From: CAZDYI01 sp964509765
Lineage (GTDB): Bacteria > Pseudomonadota > Gammaproteobacteria > Tethybacterales > Tethybacteraceae
Reading direction: 5' to 3'
Length of the DNA: 64,000 nucleotides
Assembly: GCA_964509765.1 (NCBI GenBank)
Contig: CAZDYI010000073.1
Coordinates: forward strand, 1 to 64,000
This document shows, in pieces, positions 24,105 to 32,139 of this stretch. The position numbers and the translations under genes are program-made. Each line of letters starts with the position of its first letter. Within the stretch, counting starts at the first letter, position 1. The notes under the pieces were generated by a model. That model worked only from the letters and a program-made list of their open reading frames with translations, was not told the DNA's origin and searched no databases.

Positions 24105-25475
24105 ATGGCTGACCCGGCGGCCCTCCGCGAGGCCCTCTCCGGCGCGCTGCCCGAAGGGCGGCTCGCCTTCGACGAGGGCGCCCGCCGCGCGTACTCAACC
24201 GACAACAGCAGGCTGAGCTTCGTCCCGGACTGCGTCGCCTGGCCCGCGAGCGAGGAGGAGGTGGCGAAGGTCGTCAAGGCCGCCAACCTGACGAAGACTC
24301 CGGTCTACGTGCGCGGCAGGGGGACCGCGACGACCGGCTCGTCGCTCGCCGAGGGCGGCGGGATGGTCCTGTCGACCGAGAGGATGGACGGCATAGTCAG
24401 GATCGACGAGGCGAGCAGGACCGCGACCGTCGGCCCCGGGGTGATAACAGGCGACCTCGCCAAGGAGCTCGAGGGGCGCGGTCTGTTCTGGCCGCCCGAC
24501 CCCTCGAGCGCGCCGTACTGCTCGGTCGGCGGCAACATAGCGACCGCGGCCGCGGGCCCGCGCGGGGTGAGGTACGGCGGCGTGCGCGAGAACGTCCTCG
24601 CGGTGCGCGCGGTGTGCGGCGACGGAACGGTGGTCAAGAGCGGAGCGAGGGTGCACAAGTCGTCGGTCGGCTACGACATCGCAAGGCTGCTCGTCGGGTC
24701 CGAGGGGACTCTCGCCGTCGTGACCGAGGCGACCCTGCGGCTGTTCCCGATTCCGAGGGCCGCGGCGCAGGCGGCGGCGTCCTTCCAGTCGTCCGCCGAC
24801 GCGCTCAACGCGGTCGGCAGGATCATGCGCTCGCGGGAAAGCCCGTCCGCGGTCGAGTTCATCGACGAGGGCTGCATCGAGCTCGTCGGCGACGAAGGCC
24901 TGACCGGCAAGGCCGGGGCGCTGTTGCTGCTCGAGGCAGAGGGCGAGGACGCCGAGGGCGCGTCGCGCGCGATGGAGAAGGTCCACAAGTCGCTCGAGGG
25001 CGGGCCGAAGGTGACGCTCCTCGCGCAGGAGGAGGGCGGGAAGGCGTGGGAGGCAAGGAAGGTGCTCTCGCAGAGGCTGCGCGACGCAGGCGCGGTGAAG
25101 GTCAACGAGGATGTCGCGGTCCCGGTCCCGAAGCTCGAGGAGCTCGTGGACCTCGCGAGGAAGTCCGCGGCCGAGGCCGGGCTGCGCAACCTCAACTTCG
25201 GACATGCGGGACTGGGCAACCTCCACATAAACCTTCTGTTCGACGACCCCGCCGACAGGGACAAGGCGACGGAGGCCGTGCGGCGGATAATGGAGTTTGT
25301 CGTACTTTCCGGCGGGAGCATATCCGGCGAGCACGGGATCGGGATCGCCAAGCGTCAGTTCCTGTCGGTGCAGGTCGACGAGCAGAGCCTAGCGCTCCAG
25401 GAGAGGATCAAGAAGGCGTTCGACCCCAACAACATACTGCGGCCGCTTCCAATTGAAAACGAATCCAATGGTTAA
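24105..25475 (+). CDS. FAD-linked oxidase (glycolate/D-lactate dehydrogenase GlcD-like)
   Basis: The 456-residue protein combines a PCMH-type FAD domain (VYVRGRGTATTGSSLAEGGGMVLS and the GVITGDLAKEL...GGNIATAAAGPRGVRYGG region, about 68-165) with the FAD-oxidase C-terminal domain. That domain contains NFGHAGLGNLHINLL and SGGSISGEHGIGIAKR, where family members coordinate the 2-hydroxyacid. D-lactate, glycolate and D-2-hydroxyglutarate dehydrogenases share this layout, so the substrate is not resolved. It is divergent from the nitroreductase. Downstream sequence turns abruptly AT-rich. Confidence 0.85.
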   Translation: MADPAALREALSGALPEGRLAFDEGARRAYSTDNSRLSFVPDCVAWPASEEEVAKVVKAANLTKTPVYVRGRGTATTGSSLAEGGGMVLSTERMDGIVRIDEASRTATVGPGVITGDLAKELEGRGLFWPPDPSSAPYCSVGGNIATAAAGPRGVRYGGVRENVLAVRAVCGDGTVVKSGARVHKSSVGYDIARLLVGSEGTLAVVTEATLRLFPIPRAAAQAAASFQSSADALNAVGRIMRSRESPSAVEFIDEGCIELVGDEGLTGKAGALLLLEAEGEDAEGASRAMEKVHKSLEGGPKVTLLAQEEGGKAWEARKVLSQRLRDAGAVKVNEDVAVPVPKLEELVDLARKSAAEAGLRNLNFGHAGLGNLHINLLFDDPADRDKATEAVRRIMEFVVLSGGSISGEHGIGIAKRQFLSVQVDEQSLALQERIKKAFDPNNILRPLPIENESNG

Positions 25476-25672
25476 GTTATGCGCTGGTATTACTGCAGTC
25501 ATTGTGCTTCATGATGTGAAAATTGAGCAGGCAAACCGAAATAGTTCATGCTCTGACATTGCATCGACGTCGCCAAGGTCAGAAAGCACATGGTCGAGTC
25601 ATTGAAATTGATATTGGGATACAATTCACTCAGGCAAAAGGCAGAATTACCTGACGCCTGAGATTTGTGAAC
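25476..25672. other. AT-rich spacer, no gene supported
   Basis: This stretch marks a sharp fall in GC between the oxidase and the DUF898 relic. A short frame, MRWYYCSHCAS, opens just after the oxidase and stops after 11 codons. It may be debris of a lost gene. Confidence 0.35.
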
Positions 25673-26832
25673 ATGTTATTCCCCCCCCCCTTCTGAAAAT
25701 TCAGAAGAGGAGTCAGGGTTTAGCTCCTCGGAGCTGCGCTTCAAATTAAATGGCAACGCCATCGACTATTTCCACATCTTTGTGGTGAACGTCCTCCTAA
25801 CCGTAGTCACGTTTGGGGTGTACTCGGGTTTGGGCGAAGGTTCGCAACCGGCGCTACTTTTTCGGCAACACAGTTCTTGAAGGCCAAACATTCGAGTTTG
25901 ACGCCCGTCCTGTTGCGATTCTGATCTCCCGGCTGATCATTGTCGCGTTGCTGTTCTTCGCTTATCTCAGCGATGAGTTTCTCGGATTGATCTGGAACGA
26001 ATTTGGATTGATTTCCACGCTCCTCCTCCTGCTTTTTCCCTTCGCCGTAGTCCGTGGGCGAGCGTTCAACGCACGCCACACCCTGCTCGGCACGGTGCGA
26101 TTTAGTTACATTTCGATCTACGGACCATCGATCTTTCTGTTCTGTGCTTACTTCTTGCCGCCATTGGCGTTGGCAGTAGTATTGCCTGCTTCCACAAGCG
26201 GCGGTGAGATGCAAAGACTTGTGGATAGCATCGGCGCAATGATGGTACTGATTTAGCTGTCGGCATTTCCGACGTACCACTATTTCAGGCACCGCATCTT
26301 GGTCAGCCAGCTCAAGTATGGGCGGTTAGGCTTTGAATTCATGTGCAGGACGAGAACCTACTACTATCATGCACTCATTGCATTCCTGTTTAGCCTAATC
26401 TTCTTTCCGATCATGTCCTTCGGTGTGTTAGTCGAAACCGAGTCGGGCGTCCCTACAGACGAGGTCGGTTTGATCGGTATAGTCAGTATGTCGAGCTATT
26501 TTCTGATCCTTATCGGCGTCTATCGTGCAAGGATCATACGACAGTTCTACTCCTCCATCAGGCTCAGTGACGGCATCGCGGTCAAGTGTTCTATCTCCGC
26601 TAGTCGATACTTCTTCGCCTACGCTACGGTCAACTTCTTCGCCATAATTCTCTCGCTCGGGTTGCTGATTCCTTGGGTCCGGGTGCGGACCTGGAGATAC
26701 ATCTCGGAAAACTTGGTGATACTACAGCCCATGCCTGGCTCTGTCCTGGGCGGTCCGGAAGAAAAGGTCACGCCTCTCGGAGAGGAATTCGTGGATCTCA
26801 ACAGTCTCGATTTTGACGTCGGGATAATCTGA
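25673..26832 (+). pseudogene. DUF898 (YjgN-like) membrane protein, degraded copy
   Basis: The sequence aligns over its full length with the two intact DUF898 genes downstream (VVNVLLTV, WAKVRNRR, FEFDARPVAILISRLIIVAL, FNARHTL, YYYHALIAFL, FYSSIRLSDG, PWVRVRTWRYISENL). It is broken three times. A C10 tract at 25681 puts the ATG at 25673 out of frame (9 or 12 would fit). One extra T in the TTT at 25829-25831 shifts the frame just before WAKVR. An in-frame TAG lies at 26254-26256. The copy is also more AT-rich than its paralogs, so it is an older or separately acquired relic and not a fresh duplicate. Confidence 0.85.
25681..25690 (+). repeat. Homopolymeric C10 tract in the DUF898 relic
   Basis: Ten C follow ATG TTA TT. 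At this length translation ends within eight codons. Lengths of 9 or 12 fuse the ATG to the DUF898 frame. A perfect 8-bp inverted repeat (CTTCTGAA/TTCAGAAG, AA between) begins at the last C. Confidence 0.75.
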
Positions 26833-26892
26833 TTCCATGCGTATCAGTTGCAATCCAAGTCATCCTAGTGTCATCGGCAGTCTTTGTGTCAC

Positions 26893-27282
26893 CTAGTAGT
26901 AGATTGTCCGAGTACCGCCCTCCAACGTGATTCTTATTCGCCTTTTTGGCGGAGCACATACGACGATGAAGGCTTCCGCTTCCAAACAGCTGGATTCCTC
27001 CTTGATCAGTTTTTGCATCACGTGTTTCCTCAGACTTGGAACCACTCCGTCCTCGAACCTGATAACGCATGGGTGAGGTAGGTTGTCTCTGAAGACCAGA
27101 GTCACGAAGTCCTTGTCCATGGTGATGAGCACACGGTTCAGTCTAGCCGCCAGCGCGAGGATCTGTGCGTCCTCAGCCTTCTCAGAGAGAGCATCTTTGG
27201 AGAGCAACACGTCATGTCCCTGTTCCGCCAAGGCACGCACGACGACGCCCGACATCGCGCAGACGTCGATGAGGAACTTCAA
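26893..27282 (-). CDS. DUF5615 PIN-like toxin candidate
   Basis: The 129-residue protein has the DUF5615 (Mut7-C/PIN-like) pattern: MKFLIDVCAMSG with an acidic residue after the first strand, QGHDVLLSKD, and ITMDKDFVTLV with the conserved DxDF. Members are putative RNases paired with DUF433 antitoxins. It starts at TTG within a TTGA overlap with the DUF433 stop, so the pair is translationally coupled. The pair lies between the degraded and intact DUF898 genes. Confidence 0.75.
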   Translation of the reverse strand: MKFLIDVCAMSGVVVRALAEQGHDVLLSKDALSEKAEDAQILALAARLNRVLITMDKDFVTLVFRDNLPHPCVIRFEDGVVPSLRKHVMQKLIKEESSCLEAEAFIVVCAPPKRRIRITLEGGTRTIYY

Positions 27283-27578
27283 CCAGACTCTCGGGTGCTG
27301 GCAGCGCTCCGAATCTCCTGTGTCGCCATTTGTTGCTTTGCGAACAACAGGCAGGCTTGGATGTCTTCCCTCTCAAGGATATCATTATCCTCAAGCAGTT
27401 CATCCACGCTCATTCCCGCGGACAACTGACCCAAGACATGCTCCACGGCAAAGCGCATGCCGCGGATGATCGGCTTCCCCCCGAAGATCCCGGGGTTTCT
27501 TGTGATCCGCTGCAGCAGTTCTTGTTCTTGCTTCGTGCTTAGTTCAGTGGGCTTTGTGTCGGTTGCGACCGTGCTCAT
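27279..27578 (-). CDS. DUF433 antitoxin
   Basis: The 99-residue protein has the DUF433 signature GIFGGKPIIRGMRFAVEHVLGQLSAGMSVDELLEDN followed by EREDIQACLLFA. DUF433 proteins are VapB-like helix-turn-helix antitoxins that neutralise adjacent DUF5615 toxins and repress their own promoter. A TATAAT element lies 24 bases before the ATG, and AGGGA serves as ribosome site. Antitoxin-first order and the four-base overlap are typical of toxin-antitoxin operons. Confidence 0.8.
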   Translation of the reverse strand: MSTVATDTKPTELSTKQEQELLQRITRNPGIFGGKPIIRGMRFAVEHVLGQLSAGMSVDELLEDNDILEREDIQACLLFAKQQMATQEIRSAASTRESG

Positions 27579-27602
27579 TGGCTATCCCTGGCGTTCAATG
27601 TC

Positions 27603-27608
27603 ATTATA
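27603..27608 (-). promoter_or_regulatory. TATAAT -10 element of the DUF433/DUF5615 operon
   Basis: A perfect TATAAT on the minus strand, 24 bases before the DUF433 ATG. Confidence 0.5.
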
Positions 27609-27718
27609 CCAATTCAGATGACTATTGCATTTGTTCTGAGCATCCTGTTATCGTAGTGAATTCAGCGGTGGCCGAGGTCGGCTCCATCCAGCTAAACAAA
27701 TTATCACGGGGGAATCGG

Positions 27719-27985
27719 TCATTTGAGATGGGGGCTGGCAGAAACGTACTCCTGCACGTTGTCGTAGGCTACGCTTCCGTAGGCATACACGAGGCATGCG
27801 CGGATGTCCTCGGACTCCATGGCAGGGTTGTCGGCGAGGATGTCCTCTGCCGTTCTGCCTGCAACAAGCATGTCCAGGACGTTTTCGACCAATACCGCCG
27901 TGTCACGGACGGCTGGCTTGTCCGAATGCTTGCCTAGATTGACAGTTATGCGTTCAAGCAGCTCGCGGTGGTCGTCGAGGTCCAT
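27719..27985 (-). CDS. Orphan DUF433-like antitoxin
   Basis: The 88-residue protein keeps the second half of the DUF433 pattern (VLVENVLDMLVAGRTAEDILADNPAMESEDIRACLVYAYGSVA). The usual GKPxIRGTR is altered to DKPAVRDTA. No DUF5615 partner lies downstream: the next gene on this strand is the separate DUF433/DUF5615 pair. It may be a solitary antitoxin or what is left of a second pair. Confidence 0.65.
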   Translation of the reverse strand: MDLDDHRELLERITVNLGKHSDKPAVRDTAVLVENVLDMLVAGRTAEDILADNPAMESEDIRACLVYAYGSVAYDNVQEYVSASPHLK

Positions 27986-28162
27986 TCTCTGCTTCCGGCC
28001 CAATGTTGTTGTCAGTCGAATTGTAAGGGAACCGCCGCAAACGATTCCTTGCCCATTCCGGCAGGGACAGCAGAATGTTGCACCTCGTTTCCGAATCAGT
28101 GTTCGAGACATGAGCCGCTCAGTTGTCCTCCATGCCGAGCGTTCCTGCGGCAATCCGTTGGC

Positions 28163-28168
28163 TAGAAT
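28163..28168 (+). promoter_or_regulatory. TAGAAT -10 element before the first intact DUF898 gene
   Basis: TAGAAT ends 17 bases before the ATG at 28186. No Shine-Dalgarno is evident in the gap. Confidence 0.4.
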
Positions 28169-28185
28169 TCAACCGTCGGGTCGGC

Positions 28186-29412
28186 ATGGCAACCGTCAGA
28201 CACCTCAAGATGGATTCTTCCGACTCCCTGCCGACATCGCCGGCCGCGGCAGCGGAGGCGGGAGAGGGCGCCAGGGAGATGCGCTTCAGGTTCGACGGAA
28301 CCACCCTCGACTACTACGGCGTCTTCCTGGTGAACGTCCTGCTGACGGTCGTCACGCTCGGGATCTACTCTGCGTGGGCGAAGGTCCGCAACAGGCGCTT
28401 CTTCTACGGCAACACCCTGCTCGACGGCCACGCCTTCGAGTTCGACGCCCGCCCGGCGTCCATCCTGATCTCCCGGCTGATCATCGTCGCCGTGCTGGTC
28501 GCGGCATCGTTCAGCGACGAGATACTCGGCTGGGTCTGGGGCGGGGTCGGGCTGTTCTCGTCGCTGATCCTCCTGCTGTTTCCCTTCGCCGTCGTGCGCG
28601 GCCGAGCGTTCAACGCCCGCCACACCCTGCACCGCACGGTGCGGTTCCGCTACCTGTCTGTCTACTGGCCGTCGTACCTGCTGTTCTTCGCCTACTTCCT
28701 GCCGGCGCTCGCCCTGTTCGCCGCGATGTCCGTCACGAGCGACGGCGGCATTCGGGAGCCTGCTGACTGGGTCGTCCTCGTGGCGACGTTCGTCTGGCTC
28801 TACCTGCTCGCGGCCTTTCCTGCGTACCACCTCTGGCGACACCGCATCATGGTCAACCAGCTCAAGTTCGGCAAGCTCGGATGCGAGTACACGGCGAGGA
28901 TGAAGACCTACTACTACCACGCGCTGATCGCGTTCCTGCTCAACCTTATTGCCGTGGTCGTGATCGGAGCCGCCGCCTTCGCGGCTGTGTCAGGCATCAC
29001 GAGCAGCGTCGACCCGGCGGACCCCGATTCGTTCGGACTGGTCTTCATCATCATTTTCTTCTCGATCGTTTTCATGATCTTCGCCGGCTACGGCATCTAC
29101 CGCTCGCGGATCATCCCGGTCTTCTACTCCTCGGTCAGGCTCAGCGACGGAAGCGCGCTCAAGTGCACCGTCACCGCGAGGCGCTACTTCTTCGCCTACG
29201 CGACGGTCAACTTCCTTGCCATCGTCCTCTCCTTCGGGCTGCTGTTGCCGTGGGTCCGCGTGCGGACCTGGCGCTACATCTCGGAGAACCTGAGGGTCGT
29301 CCTGTCGCCCGAGACCGGAGCCGTCCTCGCCGGGCCGGAAGAGGGGATCACTCCGCTCGCCGAGGAGCTTGCCGACGTCTCCGGATTCGACTTCGACTTC
29401 GGGATGATCTGA
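28186..29412 (+). CDS. DUF898 (YjgN-like) inner-membrane protein A
   Basis: The roughly 408-residue multi-pass protein has the DUF898 layout. MRFRFDGTTLDYYGVFLVNVLLTVVTLGIYSAWAKVR is followed by repeated pairs of membrane helices, FNARHTLHRTVRF, FPAYHLWRHRIMVNQLKFGKLG and a C-terminal PWVRVRTWRYISENL. YjgN-type proteins have no settled function. A near-identical architecture follows in the next gene and an M48 protease after that. The start could be 28186 or ATG at 28210; both lie before the conserved region. Confidence 0.85.
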   Translation: MATVRHLKMDSSDSLPTSPAAAAEAGEGAREMRFRFDGTTLDYYGVFLVNVLLTVVTLGIYSAWAKVRNRRFFYGNTLLDGHAFEFDARPASILISRLIIVAVLVAASFSDEILGWVWGGVGLFSSLILLLFPFAVVRGRAFNARHTLHRTVRFRYLSVYWPSYLLFFAYFLPALALFAAMSVTSDGGIREPADWVVLVATFVWLYLLAAFPAYHLWRHRIMVNQLKFGKLGCEYTARMKTYYYHALIAFLLNLIAVVVIGAAAFAAVSGITSSVDPADPDSFGLVFIIIFFSIVFMIFAGYGIYRSRIIPVFYSSVRLSDGSALKCTVTARRYFFAYATVNFLAIVLSFGLLLPWVRVRTWRYISENLRVVLSPETGAVLAGPEEGITPLAEELADVSGFDFDFGMI

Positions 29413-29435
29413 GCCCGCGGGCGGCCCGGCGTGGC

Positions 29436-29441
29436 TAGAAT
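29436..29441 (+). promoter_or_regulatory. TAGAAT -10 element before the second intact DUF898 gene
   Basis: TAGAAT lies 45 bases before the ATG at 29487, in the short gap between the two DUF898 genes. Confidence 0.35.
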
Positions 29442-29486
29442 TTCAATCGGCGGCCGCGGCGCGCGGCACGCAGCAGACACCGCGAC

Positions 29487-30683
29487 ATGAGAATCGAGCG
29501 CCCCGAGCCGCAGGCGAGGCCCGCCACATACTACGAGTCCATGCACGGGCTGTCGAGCCTGCGCTTCAGCTTCGTCGGGACGACCTGGGGCTACTACGGG
29601 GTTTACATCACGAACGTCATCCTGACGGTCATCACGCTCGGGATCTACTCGGCCTGGGCGAAGATCCGCAACAAGCGCTTCTTCTACGGCAACAGCCTGC
29701 TCAAGGGACACGCCTTCGAGTTCGACGCAAACCCCGTCGCGATCCTGCTCTCGCGGATCATCATCGTCGCGGTCCTGGCCGCCGCCGCGTTCAGCGACGA
29801 GTTCCTCAACCTCGTCTGGCTCGGCTTCGGCCTGCTGTCGTCCATGCTGTTCCTCCTCTTCCCGTTCGCCATCGTCCGCGGCCGCGCCTTCAACGCCCGC
29901 CACACCCTCCACCGCTCGGTCCGCTTCAGCTACGACAGGGTTTACTGGCCGTCGTACCTGGTGTTCTTCGCCTACTACCTGCCGGCCTTCGGCCTGTTCC
30001 TCGCGCTCGCGGCCATACAGCAGGGACTCCAGGACGGGGAGTTGGCGCTCTCGCCGGGTCTTTACGCCGCCGCGGGCGCGACCGCGGCGTACCTGCTGGC
30101 CGCGTTTCCCGCCTACCACTGCTTCCGGCACAGGATCATGGTCAACCAGCTTCGCTTCGGCAAGCTCGCCTGCTCGTACGGCGCAAGCGTCGGCGCATAC
30201 TACCGGCACGCCGGCATGTCGGTCCTGCTGGGGATCGTGCTGGTGTTCGCCGCTTTCGTGGTCGCGTTCCTGTTCCAGCTGTTTGCCGGCGGGGCGATCG
30301 AGGAGGGCAAGCTCACCGCTTTCGTGGTCGCCGCGGTGATCGTCGCCCCGCTCCTGGTAATCGGCATCTACCGCTCGCGGGTTCTGCCGATGTTCTACTC
30401 CTCGGTCAGCTTCAGCGACGGCAGCTCGCTGCAGAGCTCGGCCACGGCCGCGGGCTACTTCTTCGGCTACGCGCTGGTCAACGCCGTTGCGATCGTGGTG
30501 TCGGCCGGGCTCCTCCTGCCGTGGGTGCGGGTGCGCACCTGGCGCTACGTGGCAGACACCCTGACGCTGAGCCTCTCTCGCGAGACCGGCGTGGTCCTCG
30601 CAGGCACCTCCAGGAACGTCAGCCCGCTCGCCGAGGAGCTCGCCGACGTCTCCGACTTCGACATCGACTTCGGCGTGATCTGA
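29487..30683 (+). CDS. DUF898 (YjgN-like) inner-membrane protein B
   Basis: The 398-residue paralog of the preceding gene shares FVGTTWGYYGVYITNVILTVITLGIYSAWAK, FNARHTLHRSVRFSYDRVYWPSYLVFFAYYLPA, HRIMVNQLRFGKL and the ending LAEELADVSDFDIDFGVI. Many blocks are identical, so this is a tandem duplication. Divergence is greatest in the central loop. The two may form a heteromer. An M48 peptidase gene follows after 30 bases. Confidence 0.85.
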   Translation: MRIERPEPQARPATYYESMHGLSSLRFSFVGTTWGYYGVYITNVILTVITLGIYSAWAKIRNKRFFYGNSLLKGHAFEFDANPVAILLSRIIIVAVLAAAAFSDEFLNLVWLGFGLLSSMLFLLFPFAIVRGRAFNARHTLHRSVRFSYDRVYWPSYLVFFAYYLPAFGLFLALAAIQQGLQDGELALSPGLYAAAGATAAYLLAAFPAYHCFRHRIMVNQLRFGKLACSYGASVGAYYRHAGMSVLLGIVLVFAAFVVAFLFQLFAGGAIEEGKLTAFVVAAVIVAPLLVIGIYRSRVLPMFYSSVSFSDGSSLQSSATAAGYFFGYALVNAVAIVVSAGLLLPWVRVRTWRYVADTLTLSLSRETGVVLAGTSRNVSPLAEELADVSDFDIDFGVI

Positions 30684-30713
30684 GCCGCAGCCCTTGGTAA
30701 CATAACAGGCGAG

Positions 30714-31772
30714 ATGGCAGGGCAGATTCAGGCCGCGGGCCCGCTCGACGGCATCTGGCACGCCGGCAACTCCACCGACGCCGACGAGGTCCGGGTCGAG
30801 CGCGACGGCAGCGAGGTCGTCGTCAGCTTCGCGGACGGGCGCGCCGAGCGCCGCGACCTCTCCTCGGCGACCTACTCGTCGCGGATGAAGGGCGTGCCGC
30901 TGAGCGTGTCGTTCGCCGACGGCGCGGTGCTGGTCGTCCCCGGCGGCGACGATGCGCTGCGGCTCTCGCGCGGGATGTCCGACTGGCTCGCCTTGCTCGA
31001 GAGCCGCCTGCTCATCGCCCTGCCGGTGCTGCTCGCCGCGGCCGCCGCGGTGATCGTCTTCCTCATCGAGGTTGTGGTCCCGTCGGTCGCGCGCAACGTC
31101 ACCCCGCTGCTATCGGTCGAGCAGGTCAACGCAGTCGGCGCCCGGGTCTTCGGCGCGATCCAGAACTTCTGGGACATCGAGCTCAACAGCCAGGAGGAGG
31201 AGCACCTCGAGGCGACAGAGAACCTGCGCCGGATCGGCCACGAGATAGCGGAGGTCGCAGGCGGCGGCTACAACTACGAGTTCTACATCGAGTCGAGCGG
31301 CAAGATCGGCATGAACGCCTTCGCGATCCCCGACGGCAGCATCATCATGACCTTCGAGCTCTACGAGCACCTCGACGAGGACGAGGTCGCCGCGGTGCTC
31401 GCCCACGAGGTCGCGCACGTGGCGGAGCGCCACGGGATGGAGGGGCTCGTGCGCGGGTCGGCGTGGTTCGTCATCTCGGCTCTGCTGTTCGGCGGCGGCG
31501 ACTCGTTCCTTACCTACCTGCCGGGCCTGGCCGAGTTCGCCTACTCGCGGGAGGCCGAGGCCGAGGCCGACTGCGTCGCCACCGACCTGCTCGCCGCGGT
31601 CGGTCGGCCGCCGCTTTCGATGGCGTCGGCGCTGCGCGCGCTCGGCGGGGCCTACGGCCTCGACGACGAGGACGAGTCGAGCGGGATCTGGGACCTGCTG
31701 CGGTCGCACCCGGAGATCGGCGACCGCGTGGTGATGGCGAGCCAGTGCGCGGGCCAGGAGGGCGACATCTGA
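30714..31772 (+). CDS. M48-family membrane metalloprotease
   Basis: The 352-residue protein has an N-terminal small beta-rich domain (about 1-85), one membrane helix (about 98-122, LIALPVLLAAAAAVIVFLIEVVV), and an M48 peptidase domain with HEVAHVAERHG (zinc ligands His and His plus catalytic Glu, about 226-236) and the third ligand in SREAEAEADCVA. M48 enzymes such as HtpX and BepA work in envelope quality control. Its place right after two DUF898 genes suggests a functional link, but this is inference. TAACAT sits 10 bases before the ATG. Confidence 0.85.
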   Translation: MAGQIQAAGPLDGIWHAGNSTDADEVRVERDGSEVVVSFADGRAERRDLSSATYSSRMKGVPLSVSFADGAVLVVPGGDDALRLSRGMSDWLALLESRLLIALPVLLAAAAAVIVFLIEVVVPSVARNVTPLLSVEQVNAVGARVFGAIQNFWDIELNSQEEEHLEATENLRRIGHEIAEVAGGGYNYEFYIESSGKIGMNAFAIPDGSIIMTFELYEHLDEDEVAAVLAHEVAHVAERHGMEGLVRGSAWFVISALLFGGGDSFLTYLPGLAEFAYSREAEAEADCVATDLLAAVGRPPLSMASALRALGGAYGLDDEDESSGIWDLLRSHPEIGDRVVMASQCAGQEGDI

Positions 31773-31786
31773 CGCCGGCGCTGAAA

Positions 31787-31792
31787 TAAAAT
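31787..31792 (+). promoter_or_regulatory. TAAAAT -10 element before fmdB
   Basis: TAAAAT ends 10 bases before the ATG at 31803. There is no Shine-Dalgarno in the gap. Confidence 0.45.
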
Positions 31793-31802
31793 CCCCGCCC
31801 CC

Positions 31803-32135
31803 ATGCCGATGTATGAGTACCAGTGCGCCGCCTGCGGCCACGGCGACACGCTGCTCGAGAAGGTCGGCAGCTCGTCGACCAAGAAGTGCCCGGAGTGCGG
31901 CAAGCTCCGCGCCTTCAAGCGCCAGCTCTCGGCGCCGTCGTTCCACCTCAAGGGCACCGGCTGGTACGCAACCGACTTCCGCGACAGCGGCAAGAAGAAG
32001 TCGGATCGCGACTCCAAGCCCGACGACGCCAAGGCCGAGCCTGCGAAGGACGGCGACAAGAAGGCCGACAAGGCCGAGGCCAAGCCCAAGGCCGAAAAGA
32101 AGGCAGAGAAGAGCAAGGCCGCGGCCGAGGCCTGA
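31803..32135 (+). CDS. FmdB-family zinc-ribbon regulatory protein
   Basis: The 110-residue protein opens with the FmdB zinc ribbon MPMYEYQCAACGH...KKCPECGK, two CxxC pairs at about 9-12 and 32-35. A lysine/alanine/glutamate-rich disordered tail (about 65-110) follows. The family is named for a putative regulator of formamidase and is widespread; its role is uncertain. A tungstate transporter operon follows with no gap. Confidence 0.85.
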   Translation: MPMYEYQCAACGHGDTLLEKVGSSSTKKCPECGKLRAFKRQLSAPSFHLKGTGWYATDFRDSGKKKSDRDSKPDDAKAEPAKDGDKKADKAEAKPKAEKKAEKSKAAAEA

Positions 32136-32139
32136 CTCG

